DNA of 64,000 bases from Baylisascaris procyonis (Eukaryota; Nematoda; Chromadorea; Rhabditida; Ascarididae). Location of the stretch: assembly GCA_037389465.1 (NCBI GenBank), contig JAZARR010000221.1:288501-352500 (forward strand), read 5' to 3'. Both the position numbers and the translations under genes were made by a program. Shown piece by piece: positions 48,996 through 61,300 of the stretch (position 1 is the first letter of the stretch; each line of letters starts with the position of its first letter). The notes under the pieces are model-generated. The model searched no databases. It saw only the letters and a program-made list of their open reading frames with translations, and was not told the DNA's origin.

Positions 48996-51900
48996 GTTTG
49001 TTTCCTTAATTATTATTAATAACATATTTGGTGCATTAGGAAGTTATCTCGACAATGTATTAGAGAATATATGATAATTTACTGCGTATTCATCATTTCT
49101 CCTTTTTAGATGGTTCGAATAAACAGGAAAATTAGATGAATATTTTCATGGGTTTATATTCTATCTCATTTGACGCTTACGTTTGTAAAGATATGGAACA
49201 TTTTTTAAAAAAGCTATGAAAAAATCCTCCAATATGAGTTTTTATCAGATATGATCGTATGATGAATCGAAGAGATGGTTGGATTATTGATTTATTTGCT
49301 CATGTTTCGACGCATGAAGTTACAGTCATAACATAGAACTCACTGCAATGATTATGACTCAATGAGCAAAGAAACCGATGTTCCAATTATCTTTTCAACG
49401 CATCATACTGTCACATGTGATATAATCTCATGAAATATTAATCACTGTGCGTCTTTGTAATTCCAACTGCCTTAACACAACTTATCCCTAATAACCATTT
49501 TTTGTGCTTTTTTGCAAATTTATGCAAAAGCTCACTGTGATAGTATCATATTTATATGGATGGATTGATGTCTGTCTGATAGTTTCATACGAATAATTTG
49601 AGTTAGGATTGAACCAGCAGGGTTCAAGAGTGAATTCACGTTTTCACATGAATTCGCGGAGTCATCTACTCACGCATCAATAGTAATATTATCTTTTAGA
49701 AGTTAATTACTTGCTGTTTTTCTAAATATACGCTTAAATTTCTATAAGAAATCAAAAAAGCGAAAGAAAATATTTTTATCGATAGGTATCAGAATGAAGA
49801 GTGAATCGAATTCTAGGTAGAAGCAGTATCATCTACAAGTGTAGCCGTGAATATGACTCCGGATGAAGATGCTGTCGACAGGGTATTTCGTCTGTTTTCT
49901 TTTTGGTTTTCAACTTCGCCCTCAAATTTGATTATTCAATTATGCTGCTGGTGCGTTCATCTTAATAGGCAATTCGCAAAGTATCATTACTAGTGTAATT
50001 ATAGTAACAAATAAAATGCGGCCCTAGTTAAGGATCATTAAAGCGTGTAGGGTCCCTGTTTTGGCCTTCTATCTTACTTGTCCCTGCAGGATCCGCAAAT
50101 CCCTTCTCTTTCGAGGCTCGACTAGATGGTGTGTAGCCTGACAACAGTGCAAGAGGTTGAAGTTTTATTAACCTTAAAAAAGTCAACAGTAGTAACGGCT
50201 GAGGGATAAGACGACTGCAAGGGGATGAGGGAAAGAAGGGGGGAGGAGGGGAACTCCTCACGCCCCAGCCACTTCGCGATTCAACTGCGAACCCTAAAGG
50301 TCCGTACCGACCCTCGCTAAGACGATACCTCACTTAGAAAGCTAGAAACACACCGGTTGCCTGCAAGCAAACACCCTCTCCGTTTATGCGCACCGACCCT
50401 TCCCTTGAGGCATTTGTAGAGAGTTTGCTCTGTCTTATGGTAACTGCTTTTCTGCTCTGCACGAAAGCCGTTGATCTACAATTTACTGATCATCCTTTAC
50501 ACCATAAATTCGGCGAATATAATTAAGTTTTTTTTTTGATAATGGAATTCCAATATTTGAAAGCCAAGCACATAATTGCTATGCTGCATAGAAACGCTTT
50601 GAAAGTTTTCTTATAACAAATTGGGATATTTCAAAAAAAGTTTTCAAATTCAAATATAAATTTATGAGAGGTATTTTTTCATAATAGTAAAACTATTTTC
50701 AAACATCTATTAAATTGCGCTCATAAAATGAAGCTTCTCAGCATTCACAATGCAGTCGATGCACTATTCACTCCACTTCTTACTAATTCTTATCACTTTA
50801 AGATTTCACAGAAATCACCCCCTTAGAAAGCTTATTAGTTAAATGGCCGATGTAAAAGCTTAAAAAATACATTTTCTTCGTTATTAATTTAGGAAAGATT
50901 ATCGTTTATCCATAAAGAAGCACCATTGAGAGCCAGAGGGAGAATTTTTGCATATTGCTAAAACAATAAAAAGGCCACTAACCGCTTTTTGGAACGCTAT
51001 GCTTGCAATAATTCATTGATTAAATCGCAAATTTAAACAGCATTCGATATGCAACGTTTCACTATAATACTGCACTTGCAAGCGTCATATATGCAAATGC
51101 GGTATTGGATCACTTTTGTAATAAAACATTTTCTCCACGGCTCAGGATTATCCGCCGCTAAATAACTTGTGCCATGAAATGTGGTTCAATTTCTTCGATA
51201 TTGAATGGGAAGCTTCTGAGTGATGTGAATTCAACGGCATCGAGCAGGTAGTAATATACACTATAAAGCAAGCTAACAAAAGTCATAAAAATGACGGCGG
51301 AAATGGTGTAGCACAATTTAAGTCTGCTGGATTTGCAAAGATAAATGAAAATGGAAAGTGATATACTAGAATGGGCAACAAAACATCCCACCGCAAATCG
51401 ACAGTTTCACTGATTATTGCATGTGATTAACGCACAGATTATATTCATATATTTTTTCACTAATTATTTGCTTTCGTAATGCTTCTCTTTTATTGATTGG
51501 TTTTCTTCCTTTCGCTTATTGCGTTTCCTCAATTTGAACTTACTCCTTGCATCATTCACTATTAAATATTCGACGTTTATGGCATTCATAATTGATCTAG
51601 AAGATTTTGTTGAAGCATTTTACCGCACATAATTGTATTTGCATAAATCGCTTTTTTGTGGGCTCACATTTCGACTGATATATTCTTTCAGTTCGTCTCA
51701 CTTAAATATTAGAATAATTTAGCCTAGCCACCAACAAATTTCTTTTACATTGCTACTTAATAAGGTAGCTAATGAAAATTTCGCTTTATGGGAACTAGAT
51801 ATATTAATTTGGGGTAGCATTCAAGAAAGCATCACCCATTAACGCAATCGCATGTTGACAAACAACAGATGTCCACAATGAAGTGCTATTCGAATGAGTG

Positions 51901-54900
51901 GTGATGCACATTGGTAGATGACTGAAATATAATGATGCGAAAGGTTTATAGGCGAAGAGAATTTCAACGTAGCAGAGTAAAACCTATTGAAGTGGGAAAG
52001 TTGAATTGTGTAGTGTTGTAAATGAGAACCGACAAAAAATACAGGTCGCAATCAACAAATCCGCTTATAGTGTGCATATTACATATGCGGAAGTTAAGAG
52101 TTGGTTTGTCTGCAGCAAATTGCTGCAAAAAACGTATCATAACGATATGTGAGTACCGCATTTGCCGGAAAACATCAGCGGGAAGAAAAAGAAACTAGGA
52201 AGCGCATTCATACTCGATGCTGGCTAAAGAAATAAAAGTAGAAGGATTAGCAGAGTTTCAAATCATTTTCTTGCTTTTCATTCTTCTTTCCTCCCACATC
52301 AACTATTAGCGTAATAGGCGTCAATCTGATATCTCGAGAATCTGCATTCTCGAAAAGCTGAAAGCGTTAGCGGCGCTAGAAAATTTCCAAGCGCAAGTCT
52401 CACCGTGCAGCCAGCTGGTCATATATGTGCCTTAAACGAATCCTCTGTTGAGAATTTGGATAACCGGTTGGTCTAAAACATACAAAAAAGCGCTGAACTG
52501 ATGTGCGCAGTAAGTACTCGCTAGCCTATCTGGAACGCCCTCTCACTTCTCCACTTTAATACTGAACAAAGCCTAGATATTGCTTCCGTGTTTTCGACTT
52601 TAGAAATGTGAAATTACTAAGCGGGTGTATTGTTTAGAGAAGGTGGAAGCCACTGTGATGCTCATTTCGGCGCTTTCTTTGCCATCCTCCGAATGTATAA
52701 AAAAGTTACATTTATAAAGACATTTTAAAAGGTAGATTTACAGAGTAGATACAGGTTAAAATAGGTCCGTACGAAACGTGGTACGCGTCTGGCACCTGCA
52801 ATTGTACAAGTCATAAGGATATAATTTTGCAGAGCGCATGAAGGCCTCAGTTAGTTTAGTGGTTTCTTAGTTGCACAAACTAACTTTTGCTTCCTCTTTG
52901 GAATCTAATTTTTTAGACATTCTAGACAGATTTCGCTTTAAGGTTGCAAATGAGTTTCGTTTCCTTGACGACAGGCCGATGAGTTCATCGGTTGGAACCG
53001 ACCAATCGACGCATCATGGTAGTCGTGATTTGTTGAGCTCAAGAGTGTATCCTGAGAAGCACTCTCGAAAGGAGTATGCTTTCTGTTTGTTCGCATGCTT
53101 CCTTCAAATAATCATCGCTATCGCCTTATTTGCTTTCGCTGGTTTTCGTCTCAAAAGAATATTTGAGGTTCGTTTATTTATTTATTTACTTATTTATTTA
53201 TTTATTTACTTATTGATGAAATAGATGCAAGGAAGTGGAGGGAAGGGTGAGAATAAGGTAGTTGCACTCCAAAGATGTTGTGTTACCACATGCCTAAGAC
53301 ACTATGGAGGATGTGCGCTTCAGTTAGATATCTGATTAAATAAGAACCTTAAGTACTGTTTAGACTTTGTAAAGTACAGTTGGAAAATTATTTGCGGTAA
53401 CTATTAAAATACGAATAATGGTAGATGTTTGAATTCCAGAACCATTAATAGAAGCATCGATCCCACCGAAAAACCTTTGGCGCATTCGCCTTATGACATG
53501 GAAATCTCACTTCAAACGAGAAGCGCAGGAAAGGTGGGAAATTGGGGGAGAGGAGAAAGCGAATTTCTATTCAGAAGGTCTTTGGACTGCAACAAATTAG
53601 CGTCGAGCTCGGAGGCCGGAACACTGGAGAAGCAAAAACTGCGAGGAATCACCACACTGCGCCATAACTTCAACCGCTCAAAACTCCGATAGCTGCGGTT
53701 ACGATAGCTGCAGATTAAAAGTCTTTTACACGGTCACCTAGGTACTGCTACTAATCCATAGGTCTCCCTGAAAGAAGCTCCCCATTGAAACTTTAAATGT
53801 TTTAACGTTTTAGCGTCCAAGCAGAATCGTTAATTTCGAGGAACCACAAGAAGACGAGATTTCGACAGAATCCGCATCACTCGCCTCCATTCTCAGCGGT
53901 TCATCGTTGTTGATGCCCGCTTTGCTGCATATTACAGCAGCGATAACGGCTGCCTGGCCAGTGCTGCCGAATTCCACCTCACCTTTACAGGTTGCTTTTG
54001 TCATTATATAAGGCATGTAACAACTATTTCTTCTTTATAGTATCATCAGAAGTTAGAAGGTTAAGCAACGCGAAGAGCTGAAGGAATCAGGGGGACCTCG
54101 AAAATCGGGTGAGTTGGTTGCGTGGGACGCTTATTGCCGTTTTCTAGCTCTCATTATTCAAGATTGAAATGTGAATATTGTTTTGATTTGGGTACCTAGC
54201 GATACCATCGTTGCTGCAATGGTTCATCACTGCAAATTTCCGTGACTGTGAACTGCAGTTTGATTAATTCGTCTACAGTGTGATTATTCCACTATAGATC
54301 GAATCACCGATAATCCTTTATCATTAAGGGTTCAAGTAATAAAACTCGGATTTTATTTAATATCATATGATAAATGAGTTCAGTAAAGAATTGAATTGAG
54401 GCTGATTAAATGATTTAATGAAGTGAATCAATTCATTTATATGCATTTGTGTTCTTTTCAATATTTGATATAAAATTTCAGATTCTCTATATAATTTCTT
54501 CATCACTTTCAATAATTTTTTGGTTCAATGGAATCTTCGCCGTTGCATTTGAACTCAATCTTTATTATATTCAACTCAATGAATTTTACAACACGTGAGA
54601 ATTTCTTTTTATGCCCTTTTTGGACAAATTCCTTTTTTACTGTCGAATTTCCACTTGAATTTCTGCTCGATAAACGGATCAAAAATTTCCAATAGATGCG
54701 GCTAAAATATTTTTTCATCGAATGAATATTTTTAACATGATTGTATGAGTTAACTTTAGTCTATGTACTTTCACGTTTTTCTTGAAATTCTTCCTGATCT
54801 AACATACATGTTTCTTACTTAACACATTCTACAACTGCTTTAGGTCATTTTAGTATCAATCTGATCAAAATGGTTATCGTTCCAAGTGAATCTTTGAAAA

Positions 54901-57900
54901 TATACGGCTTTGAAGTTCTGCTGAAAAAAGTTTTAAGTGCACTTTGTAAAGTCATTCATTAAACAGTTTTTGTATTCAGTTGATCTTTATTCTCTTACCG
55001 TCTTCTACGAATATACAAAGTTGTATGCATTTATACTGTGTGTATGTACGTGACAGCTACTCTGCGATTACTTCTTGGCATATCAAGACGAGTAGGGGTG
55101 AGCTGTAGTCATTTTAGGTTAAAGAATTACTTCTCTAAGAGGGCAACTTTTGTAGAACTGAACAGGAATTTTTCGGGTTCGATCCTTTCACCATCCTCCC
55201 CTCTTCTGTCCTGCAGCCGCAACAGAAGGCTTATATAGGAGGTTCCCTAGAACATTCGTTTTATAGATGAACCGAAATCTGTTGTGTTATGTAGATATTG
55301 CTGTGTTGATGAAAAGATCTGACCACTTTCATGTACTTCATGTAAGTGAGCCGTTGATTTAAGCTGGTTCAATATTGGCAACCGGATCTAGTAAAAACAT
55401 CCTGAAATATAGAGAATATTAAAGATCGCCTAGCACATTAACACAGTTAGAGCAATTTGTGTATATAAAATATCTTTTTCATGGTTATGCTTAGCCTCTT
55501 TTATCAGTGATCAGTAACACATACTAGAGTACTCAACCAACGGACTATCAAGCATGAAGTATTTCAACAAATTAATAATACATCCTCTTCTTCGAATCAG
55601 TTTGCTTGCAGTTTCATGTATCGTTCATACGTATTCCTATTGACTATGGCGAGTATTGATGTACTTCTAATTCCAACACTGGGTATCGTCTATGCGGCTT
55701 ATGAGCACACCTCATCGGCAAATCAGAAACGTTCTTTGTTCCATTCGATTGCCTCACTGTTCTCAATTCTCTTCTCGGCTACGGCAGTGTTCCTCTCCGT
55801 TCCATGTCTCTTCTTTACGGCAAGAAATCTTCGTCAATGGTAAGCACAATTATTACCGCACTCAGGACTGTAAACGAGTAATTCCCCATAGGTATTTACC
55901 TTTAGATGCTTCCTTTTTTTAGATCACTTCCTACTGATGATGGGCTTGTTGCATTACGAGTTGGTCCCGAAAAATGAAATATCACCTTTCTCACCTCTCC
56001 AATTTTCAGTCAGTCCTTTTCACTGACATTTTCTCGGCTATTCTATCTGAATTATGTGAAAGTGTATCACCTTTTCTAATTTTCTGCTTTCTAACATTTC
56101 AGACATGAAATAGTGTCTGTAATCAAAAAGAATAAATGAAAACTGTGGAGAATTATTGAAATGAAATGGCGCATATTTGAGGAATGCTGTGAACAACACT
56201 GTTTCGTTTCATTTCTTTGGGCTGCGCGAGCTTATCTTAAGTTCTTACTCGCTCGTTGTGTCGGTGATCGGTTTCGCGATAACGCTGACCACATCGAGAA
56301 GACTCCGATTTGGTGTCGTCATTTTATACAGGTTCCCACTTCAACGTTATTCACTAAGAAAATGCGCACCTGTACCGATAACTCACCCTCAACCTCAGCT
56401 GTCGAAGCAAGTATCATCCATTACAATGTGATTTCCTATGGATAGCATGGTATCGTTATTTATTTCCTTAGGCTGTAGGGAAAAGGTGAACACAAATAAA
56501 ATTGATTTACACTTAACTTAGACCGAAAAATTGCATCCTTTAAAAAATTAAATTTTTCAAGTAATAGACCGAAGCTTTTCGGGGTTTCGAAGGCTTAATT
56601 ATAACAAGAAAGAAGCTGCTATAGAGGAGGTTCTTTGGAAAATAATACTTTTCATTTCAGTTATTACTAGTCATTACAAATAACTTCGTGAAGAACCCGT
56701 ACTTTGGGGCTAATAAGCGAAGTTAAAAAATGAACCTTTACCCGTGAACTGCATTTCTAGAACGCGGATTTTGCTTTACTGAATATCTCAAATCTTATCA
56801 ACATATATGAGCGGTTTTTTAATAGTATCCTGTAGTCTTAACTTTCTTCCTGAATTTAAAAGGCAAACTTTTCTATCTGATTTCTTGCCGCAGATAGGGG
56901 ATAAGTCCTTTATAATTCCTTGCGCTGGAAGAACAACATGAGTGCTAGCACGCCATAAAAATATTCAGTAACATCGCAACAAGTGCAGCTCGCATTCACG
57001 GACCACCTGTGTTTAGTTTGCTGTGTGCCTAGATTGTCTGCACTTAGTTGTCCAATTTTGCTTAAGCGTGGCTCAGTTTATCACTTTTATCGGTGCATAA
57101 TCTCATGCTTAAATAGAGCACAAAACATCGTTAATAATTTTCTCTCGAAAAGGAAGAGAATTCAGAATAGTTTAAATGATTCATGTAAAGAAGAGGATGT
57201 TCCATAATGAATCTTATAGCAATAAGAAAGATCCCTTTCAAGTGAATGCAATTTCCATCCTTACAAAAGAATGGTAAAATGACAATTGATCAATTGTGCA
57301 CAGAATTCTACAGACATTTGAATGCGCACACATTGCAGTGTGTGTCTGTTGGTTGTTCTCATATATGTTGTGAACGGTGAGCGCGTTTTCTCGGTTGTGG
57401 AGAACTTCAGAGCTTTGGAAGCGACACATCTTGACAGCACTCTCATTCCGGTTACTCCTCTTCTGTAAGTGTTCTCTTCGTTTGTGCTTGATGAAGCCGC
57501 GGTAATCTTGAAGCCAACAAACCATATGGCCACCGATGCCATAGCGGTCCTCTTCTCTTGTTTGAAGGTGCTTTATTCCAGTCATTATTTAAAATAGCAT
57601 TTGTGCGATCGGTCGGTTCCCTTTGTGTGTTAATCAATGTAAAGGTGCGTTATGTAGTAGAATGCAAAATGAATCCCCATTTCTCTTTCCCTGCGCACTG
57701 TTTCCAGTTGATTGTGCTGTGCTTTAATACATCTCAGCATACTTTCCACTGTAAAAGCGGCAAACACTTCGCCTTTTTCGTATAATAAATACAGAGCCAA
57801 ATAATAAAAGCTACTAGTCAATAATCGTCATTAGCTCATTGCTGTTTTGCAGCATCAAAATAGATTTTTCGTAGAATGCGATCTGAAGAGAGTAGTTCAA

Positions 57901-58310
57901 AGGAGACATGCTTTTTCATATTCACAAATAATGTATATCAATGAACTATCAGTGAGTATCCCTGTTCTTAAGTATGACTCATGCTATTATTGGAGCATTT
58001 GGAGAAAAGAATTAAGAGTGGAATGCAGGAAATTAGAAAAGACGCTAACCTTCCGTATGAGGATTCGTTTCGCTATATCATTCCTTGATCAGCTACTAAT
58101 AAATGCACGATTATTATATCGACTGCCCAAAGAAATGTTTGTTTCAGGCTGATGTCGACGTATATTTTTATATGGCTGATGACTGTATCACATGCGGCCA
58201 ATATCGCGATAACAGTGACTGCGATTCATAGATCGAAGAGAGCGAACAGATGCTCAGCTGCTGACAAACTGCCACCATACCTCCAGTTTCGCCAGAGAAG
58301 TCTTCCTTAA
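48837..58310 (+). CDS. Polytopic membrane protein, unrecognised family (eight exons)
   Basis: Exons 48837-48995, 49817-49882, 52943-53167, 53814-53990, 55601-55839, 56182-56331, 57339-57464 and 58148-58310 have compatible splice phases (0,0,0,0,2,2,2) and join in frame to 434 codons plus stop. The first ~118 residues are hydrophilic. Hydrophobic segments then fall near residues 120-143, 180-202, 218-243, 256-282, 305-326, 333-355 and 381-406, so about seven membrane passes. The C-terminus is basic (IHRSKRANR ... YLQFRQRSLP). There is no signal peptide. N-glycosylation sequons are at NST (203) and NNT (293). I recognise no family motif, including those of rhodopsin-like receptors. The acceptor of exon 3 is the weakest junction. 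It is divergent from the STAR gene, and a small antisense gene model sits in intron 2. Confidence 0.62.
49817..49882 (+). CDS. Membrane-protein gene exon 2
   Basis: A 66-nt phase 0 exon between a CGAATTCTAG acceptor and an AGG|GTATTT donor, encoding VEAVSSTSVAVNMTPDEDAV and two further residues. Acidic, no domain. Other reading phases are not required, since exon 1 also ends in phase 0. Confidence 0.5.
50028..50340. other. GC-rich patch, possible transposon fragment
   Basis: A 300-bp island much richer in G and C than its surroundings, inside intron 2 of the membrane-protein gene. It contains a purine-rich run (GGGGGGAGGAGGGG) and an open minus frame with Pro- and Ser-rich content. No domain; it resembles the untranslated end of a retroelement more than an exon, but I have no second copy here to prove it. 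Confidence 0.35.
51158..52223 (-). CDS. Small nested membrane protein (four exons)
   Basis: Exons 52223-52157 (ATG at 52211, twelve bases after a TTATTTCTTTAG acceptor), 52109-51984, 51921-51864 and 51365-51158 join in frame (phases 1,1,2) to 148 residues and a TAG. The donors are G|GTACTC, G|GTTTTA and TT|GTTTGT. The protein starts MNALPSFFFFPLMF and continues PLIRIALHCGHLFISLSIFI (a hydrophobic segment), LKLCYTISAVIFMTFVSLLY (a second) and SVYYYLLDAVEF, with an acidic end NIEEIEPHF. It lies antisense in intron 2 of the plus-strand membrane gene. The second exon could instead start at 52122 with a different upstream exon. A further open 69-nt exon-like piece at 52404-52472 does not join. Family unknown. 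Confidence 0.4.
52943..53167 (+). CDS. Membrane-protein gene exon 3, first membrane segment
   Basis: It encodes a polar stretch (MSSSVGTDQSTHHGSRDLL), then SRKEYAFCLFACFLQIIIAI and ALFAFAGFRLKRIFE, a classic membrane helix with basic flanks. Donor GAG|GTTCGT. The 5' boundary (TTTAAG at 52942) is the only phase 0 acceptor with a pyrimidine tract; an ATG at 52979 gives an alternative short start. An ATTT-type simple repeat follows the donor in the intron. Confidence 0.6.
53814..53990 (+). CDS. Membrane-protein gene exon 4
   Basis: A 177-nt phase 0 exon, acceptor AACGTTTTAG, donor CAG|GTTGCT. It encodes RPSRIVNFEEPQEDEISTES, then SLLMPALLHITAAITAAWPV (second membrane segment) and the sequon NST. 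The antisense strand is also open here (53810-54016), but its splice sites do not connect to anything, while this reading joins exons 3 and 5 exactly. Confidence 0.6.
55601..55839 (+). CDS. Membrane-protein gene exon 5, two membrane segments
   Basis: Acceptor TTCGAATCAG, phase 0 in; donor TG|GTAAGC, phase 2 out. It encodes YVFLLTMASIDVLLIPTLGI as one segment and SLFSILFSATAVFLSVPCLF as the next, joined by a polar loop (EHTSSANQKRS). A second acceptor 11 bases on (TTTGCTTGCAG) would need phase 2 and does not fit exon 4. Confidence 0.65.
56182..56331 (+). CDS. Membrane-protein gene exon 6
   Basis: Acceptor GCATATTTGAG; the first base completes Trp begun by exon 5. It encodes VNNTVSFHFFGLRELILS, then SYSLVVSVIGFAITLTTSRR and LRFGVVILY, ending AG|GTTCCC in phase 2. 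The NNT sequon is in the loop before the membrane segment. Confidence 0.6.
57339..57464 (+). CDS. Membrane-protein gene exon 7
   Basis: Acceptor CACATTGCAG, phase 2 in; donor CT|GTAAGTG, phase 2 out. It encodes VCLLVVLIYVVNGERVF, then SVVENFRALEATHLDSTLIP. It completes the sixth membrane segment begun in exon 6. An internal GTGAGC after AAC is a possible alternative donor. Overlapping minus-strand frames in this interval have no splice support. Confidence 0.6.
58148..58310 (+). CDS. Membrane-protein gene terminal exon 8
   Basis: Strong acceptor TTTGTTTCAG; one base completes Leu, then 53 codons to TAA at 58308-58310. It encodes LMSTYIFIWLMTVSHAANIA and ITVTAIHRSKRANR, the last membrane helix and a basic cytosolic tail. 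No obvious AATAAA lies just downstream. Confidence 0.65.
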
Positions 58311-61300
58311 GATTTGTGCTGAAGTTCATCACTGTACTACCGTGCAATGTTTGGGGTTGAATGCGGCTCCGGGAGTCTAGAATATGGATTAAAATTTTTC
58401 GGATATTATGGAAAAGGTATCATTTCCAAAAATCGAGATGAGAAGACTATTTCGTTGGATGTTTGACTGATATAAATCACTTTAAACCTTCGCGTCGAAT
58501 TCCTAGCTGTTTCCACCTCAAATAGAACTATATCCACCATGTCATATCAGCCCTAATTATATCTGCATCCATTCTGTACGAACAATTATAACAACCACCC
58601 TCTTCCATTATACTCTGTAACAGCCACTGCGCTTGTGAGACGCAGCACTTTGTGTATATGGCCAAAGAATAGCGCCAAGCCTGACTCAATTCAATCGATG
58701 AAATACGACCAAACTTATAAGCTCCGTAGATAAACGTATCCAGCGTAACTCATATCTGCGTAAAAATTTACTCAACATCCACTTAACCACCACATAAATA
58801 TCCTATTCGGAAAGAAATAATATATCCACTGCAAAAATTTTACTTCACAAAACACCACTTCGCTTTTCTGAAGGACTTTCATTGTACTAGAAAGAGACAG
58901 GCTTTTCGTTAATTCTTTATGACTTTTGATGTCTGTCCAATAAATATGAAGTGAATCAAAATTCTTTATGCAAAAACGAACAAACCTGAGGTGATACGTG
59001 ACGAATTGCAAACGTCTGCTACTACCTGAATCGAGTCCACTGCTATAAGGTAACTAATACCCAAACATTTACTATGAGTTCTCTCAATTCCGAGTGCATT
59101 AGAGTTATGCGAGGAAAGATCTTTCACGAGTAAGATCAGTGAAAAATGAAGTTCCAAGTGAAGTGATCTCATCTGCAGCATTTACTTTATTTGCTTTAAT
59201 CGACGAAACATTCACTATGAATAGATATCTCTTCATATCGCTTCCACTTCCGCTTAAGTGAAGTTACAAGGTAGCGTGAAGGTTAGGGCTTAGGCTTATC
59301 TCCTGCCCATCAGATATTGACAGCCGATTCATCGTTCTTCCACTCAAGAAGAGAGCCCTGACTTGCTCCACCGCCTTCGCCCCTATGAGGCCCCTGGTTG
59401 GAGTGACTCGGTAGGACGAAGCCAGATAGTCTGGTCGGAGATCTCTTTAAACCGACCGCGCAGTAAACAACACCAAACGATGAATCAATCACCTACAGCA
59501 TTATGGTTCCGAAAATGTTAGTGACGGAATATATTAGAAATTGCATAATAATACAGAATTTTGCGCGAAAAAATAAATGGAGAAATTGGAACAAAAAGAC
59601 CCCTCCTCGATCTCACATAAAACTAGGATACACACATTGCAAGCAGCACTAATCAATGGTTACATAACAAACCCAGCTTGTATATTTGCGCAATACAGCT
59701 GTCAAATAAAATAACGAACCCTTGAATTGCGCTTACAGCTTGGCAAATTTGTACTTCCACAGTAAAGCACATGTGCCCTGTCAAGCTTCAACGGAGAAGA
59801 AGGAAAGGGATGAAAAACATTTGTGATTTCGATAACGTCGAAGCTGACGATAGTTGTGCTGTTACGGCGTGCAGACTGCAATACTATGTTAATAAAATCT
59901 ACTGATTCAGCAACACTTGGAAATTTTGAACAAGTCTCTAACAATAGAAGCCAAAGAAGAAAGGGTAATAAGACGATGGCTGTTTGCGTTTGGAAAGTAA
60001 AGGGGAAGTAAGCAATTCCATCCCCCATTGGGAATAAAGAGTGAAAAATGGGAAAATACAGTAGGGAAATAAAGAGGGAACAGAGAAGGAAGAGAAGCAA
60101 AGAAGAATTCATTTCCTTGCCACTCTGTGTTTGGGAAACTGCTTCAGCGATGCTCATCGCTATCCGATTTCAATGTCAACCAGTTTGGACACGACACATC
60201 CGGCTTCTCTGATTTTTCCTTCATCCTCAGCAAATTCCACAAACATTCTCGAACGACAAAAATCAAGCAAACTTGAAAAAAAAAATTATTTAAAAACTCG
60301 GCTTCGACAAAAAGTGGCAGATGCAATCCTGGATGAGTGGATCGTGGGCCATATGGGCATTCTTTATTCACCTGAGCTGGATCGTCGATTACAATGTGTG
60401 CCCACTTTTCATTCGTTTATAAATAATATCAGACCGCAAATAAAGAACTACAGGAAAAAGCAACCGGTAATCATGATAGCAGCTGAATGACCCACAATAA
60501 ATGAGATGAAAATGACGGCTAGTTGCCTTCGTACTCAGTAGAACAGCATTGATGGTTATATCTTTAAAGATTCTGAAAAATACAAACACTTAAAAGAACG
60601 AAGGAGACCGATCAACCTTATGCATAATATCACACAAAGGCAGAGAGCAAGAAAATGAGAGTATCGTGAAGTACCACCGAAGGACATCAACGCAAAATGC
60701 AAATAAATAGAGCATAAAATTAAAACGCGGCTAAGAATGTTTTTTCGAAGTTGAGAGCAGTAAGCAGGTAATATTTGCTTTCTATTCGTTTTTATATGAT
60801 AAATCGAAATTTCCCAACATCTGAGATTTGTGGAGAATTATACTCATTTTTTACGAACATTGTAGATGTTGGCAGAGGAATAAAAAATTCCCTCTGAGAG
60901 ATTCTTTCTTCATATGTGTAAAAAATAATACTGATGCATCATTGAAATCAACTGTTTACATCATTTGCTCATTTTAAGCTTTCCATCTGCATTAAACGAT
61001 CATCTTGAAGAAGTTTTTTGTACAGATGGAAGCAGCAAAGAAATGGGAAAAATACCACAAATAAGGGAAGAGTAGGAAAAAATTCTGGACGAGAGGTGGA
61101 GGAGGCAGGGCGCTGCAGTTGTTTTTCTCGTAACACAAAAAGCATCTTTTCAGTCCACCTCTATCATGTTTGCGACCTACAGCGCCTGTACTACAATGTT
61201 AACTCTCGATCGACATAAAAAATGATCCACAATGAATGTTGCAAAAAAGAGGAGGTAAATAAGGAAAAAGAACCCAAACTTCTCTAATAAACGATTCCGA

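Noticed and set aside
52404..52472. Open 69-nt minus exon-like piece with GTGAGA donor
   Set aside because: Phase 2 out meets a stop in the next candidate exon, so it cannot be joined to the nested gene as modelled.
53437..53692. Coding-like plus frame after a GAATTCCAG acceptor
   Set aside because: Its phase (2 in) fits neither exon 3 nor exon 4 of the membrane-protein gene; could be an alternative exon but is unsupported.
53810..54016. Open minus-strand frame that looks like a terminal exon
   Set aside because: The plus strand of the same interval is a phase 0 exon with good splice sites that joins the exons on either side; the minus frame connects to nothing.
55170..55185. GGGTTCGATCC, resembling a tRNA T-arm
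   Set aside because: No matching A box, anticodon stem or acceptor stem could be folded around it.
57238..57637. Three overlapping minus frames
   Set aside because: Shadows of plus-strand exon 7 and its flanks; no acceptor or donor supports them.
59702..60157. Longest open frame of the window (151 codons)
   Set aside because: Hydrophobic composition follows from a purine-rich opposite strand; no domain or splice sites. Kept only as a note in the region entry.
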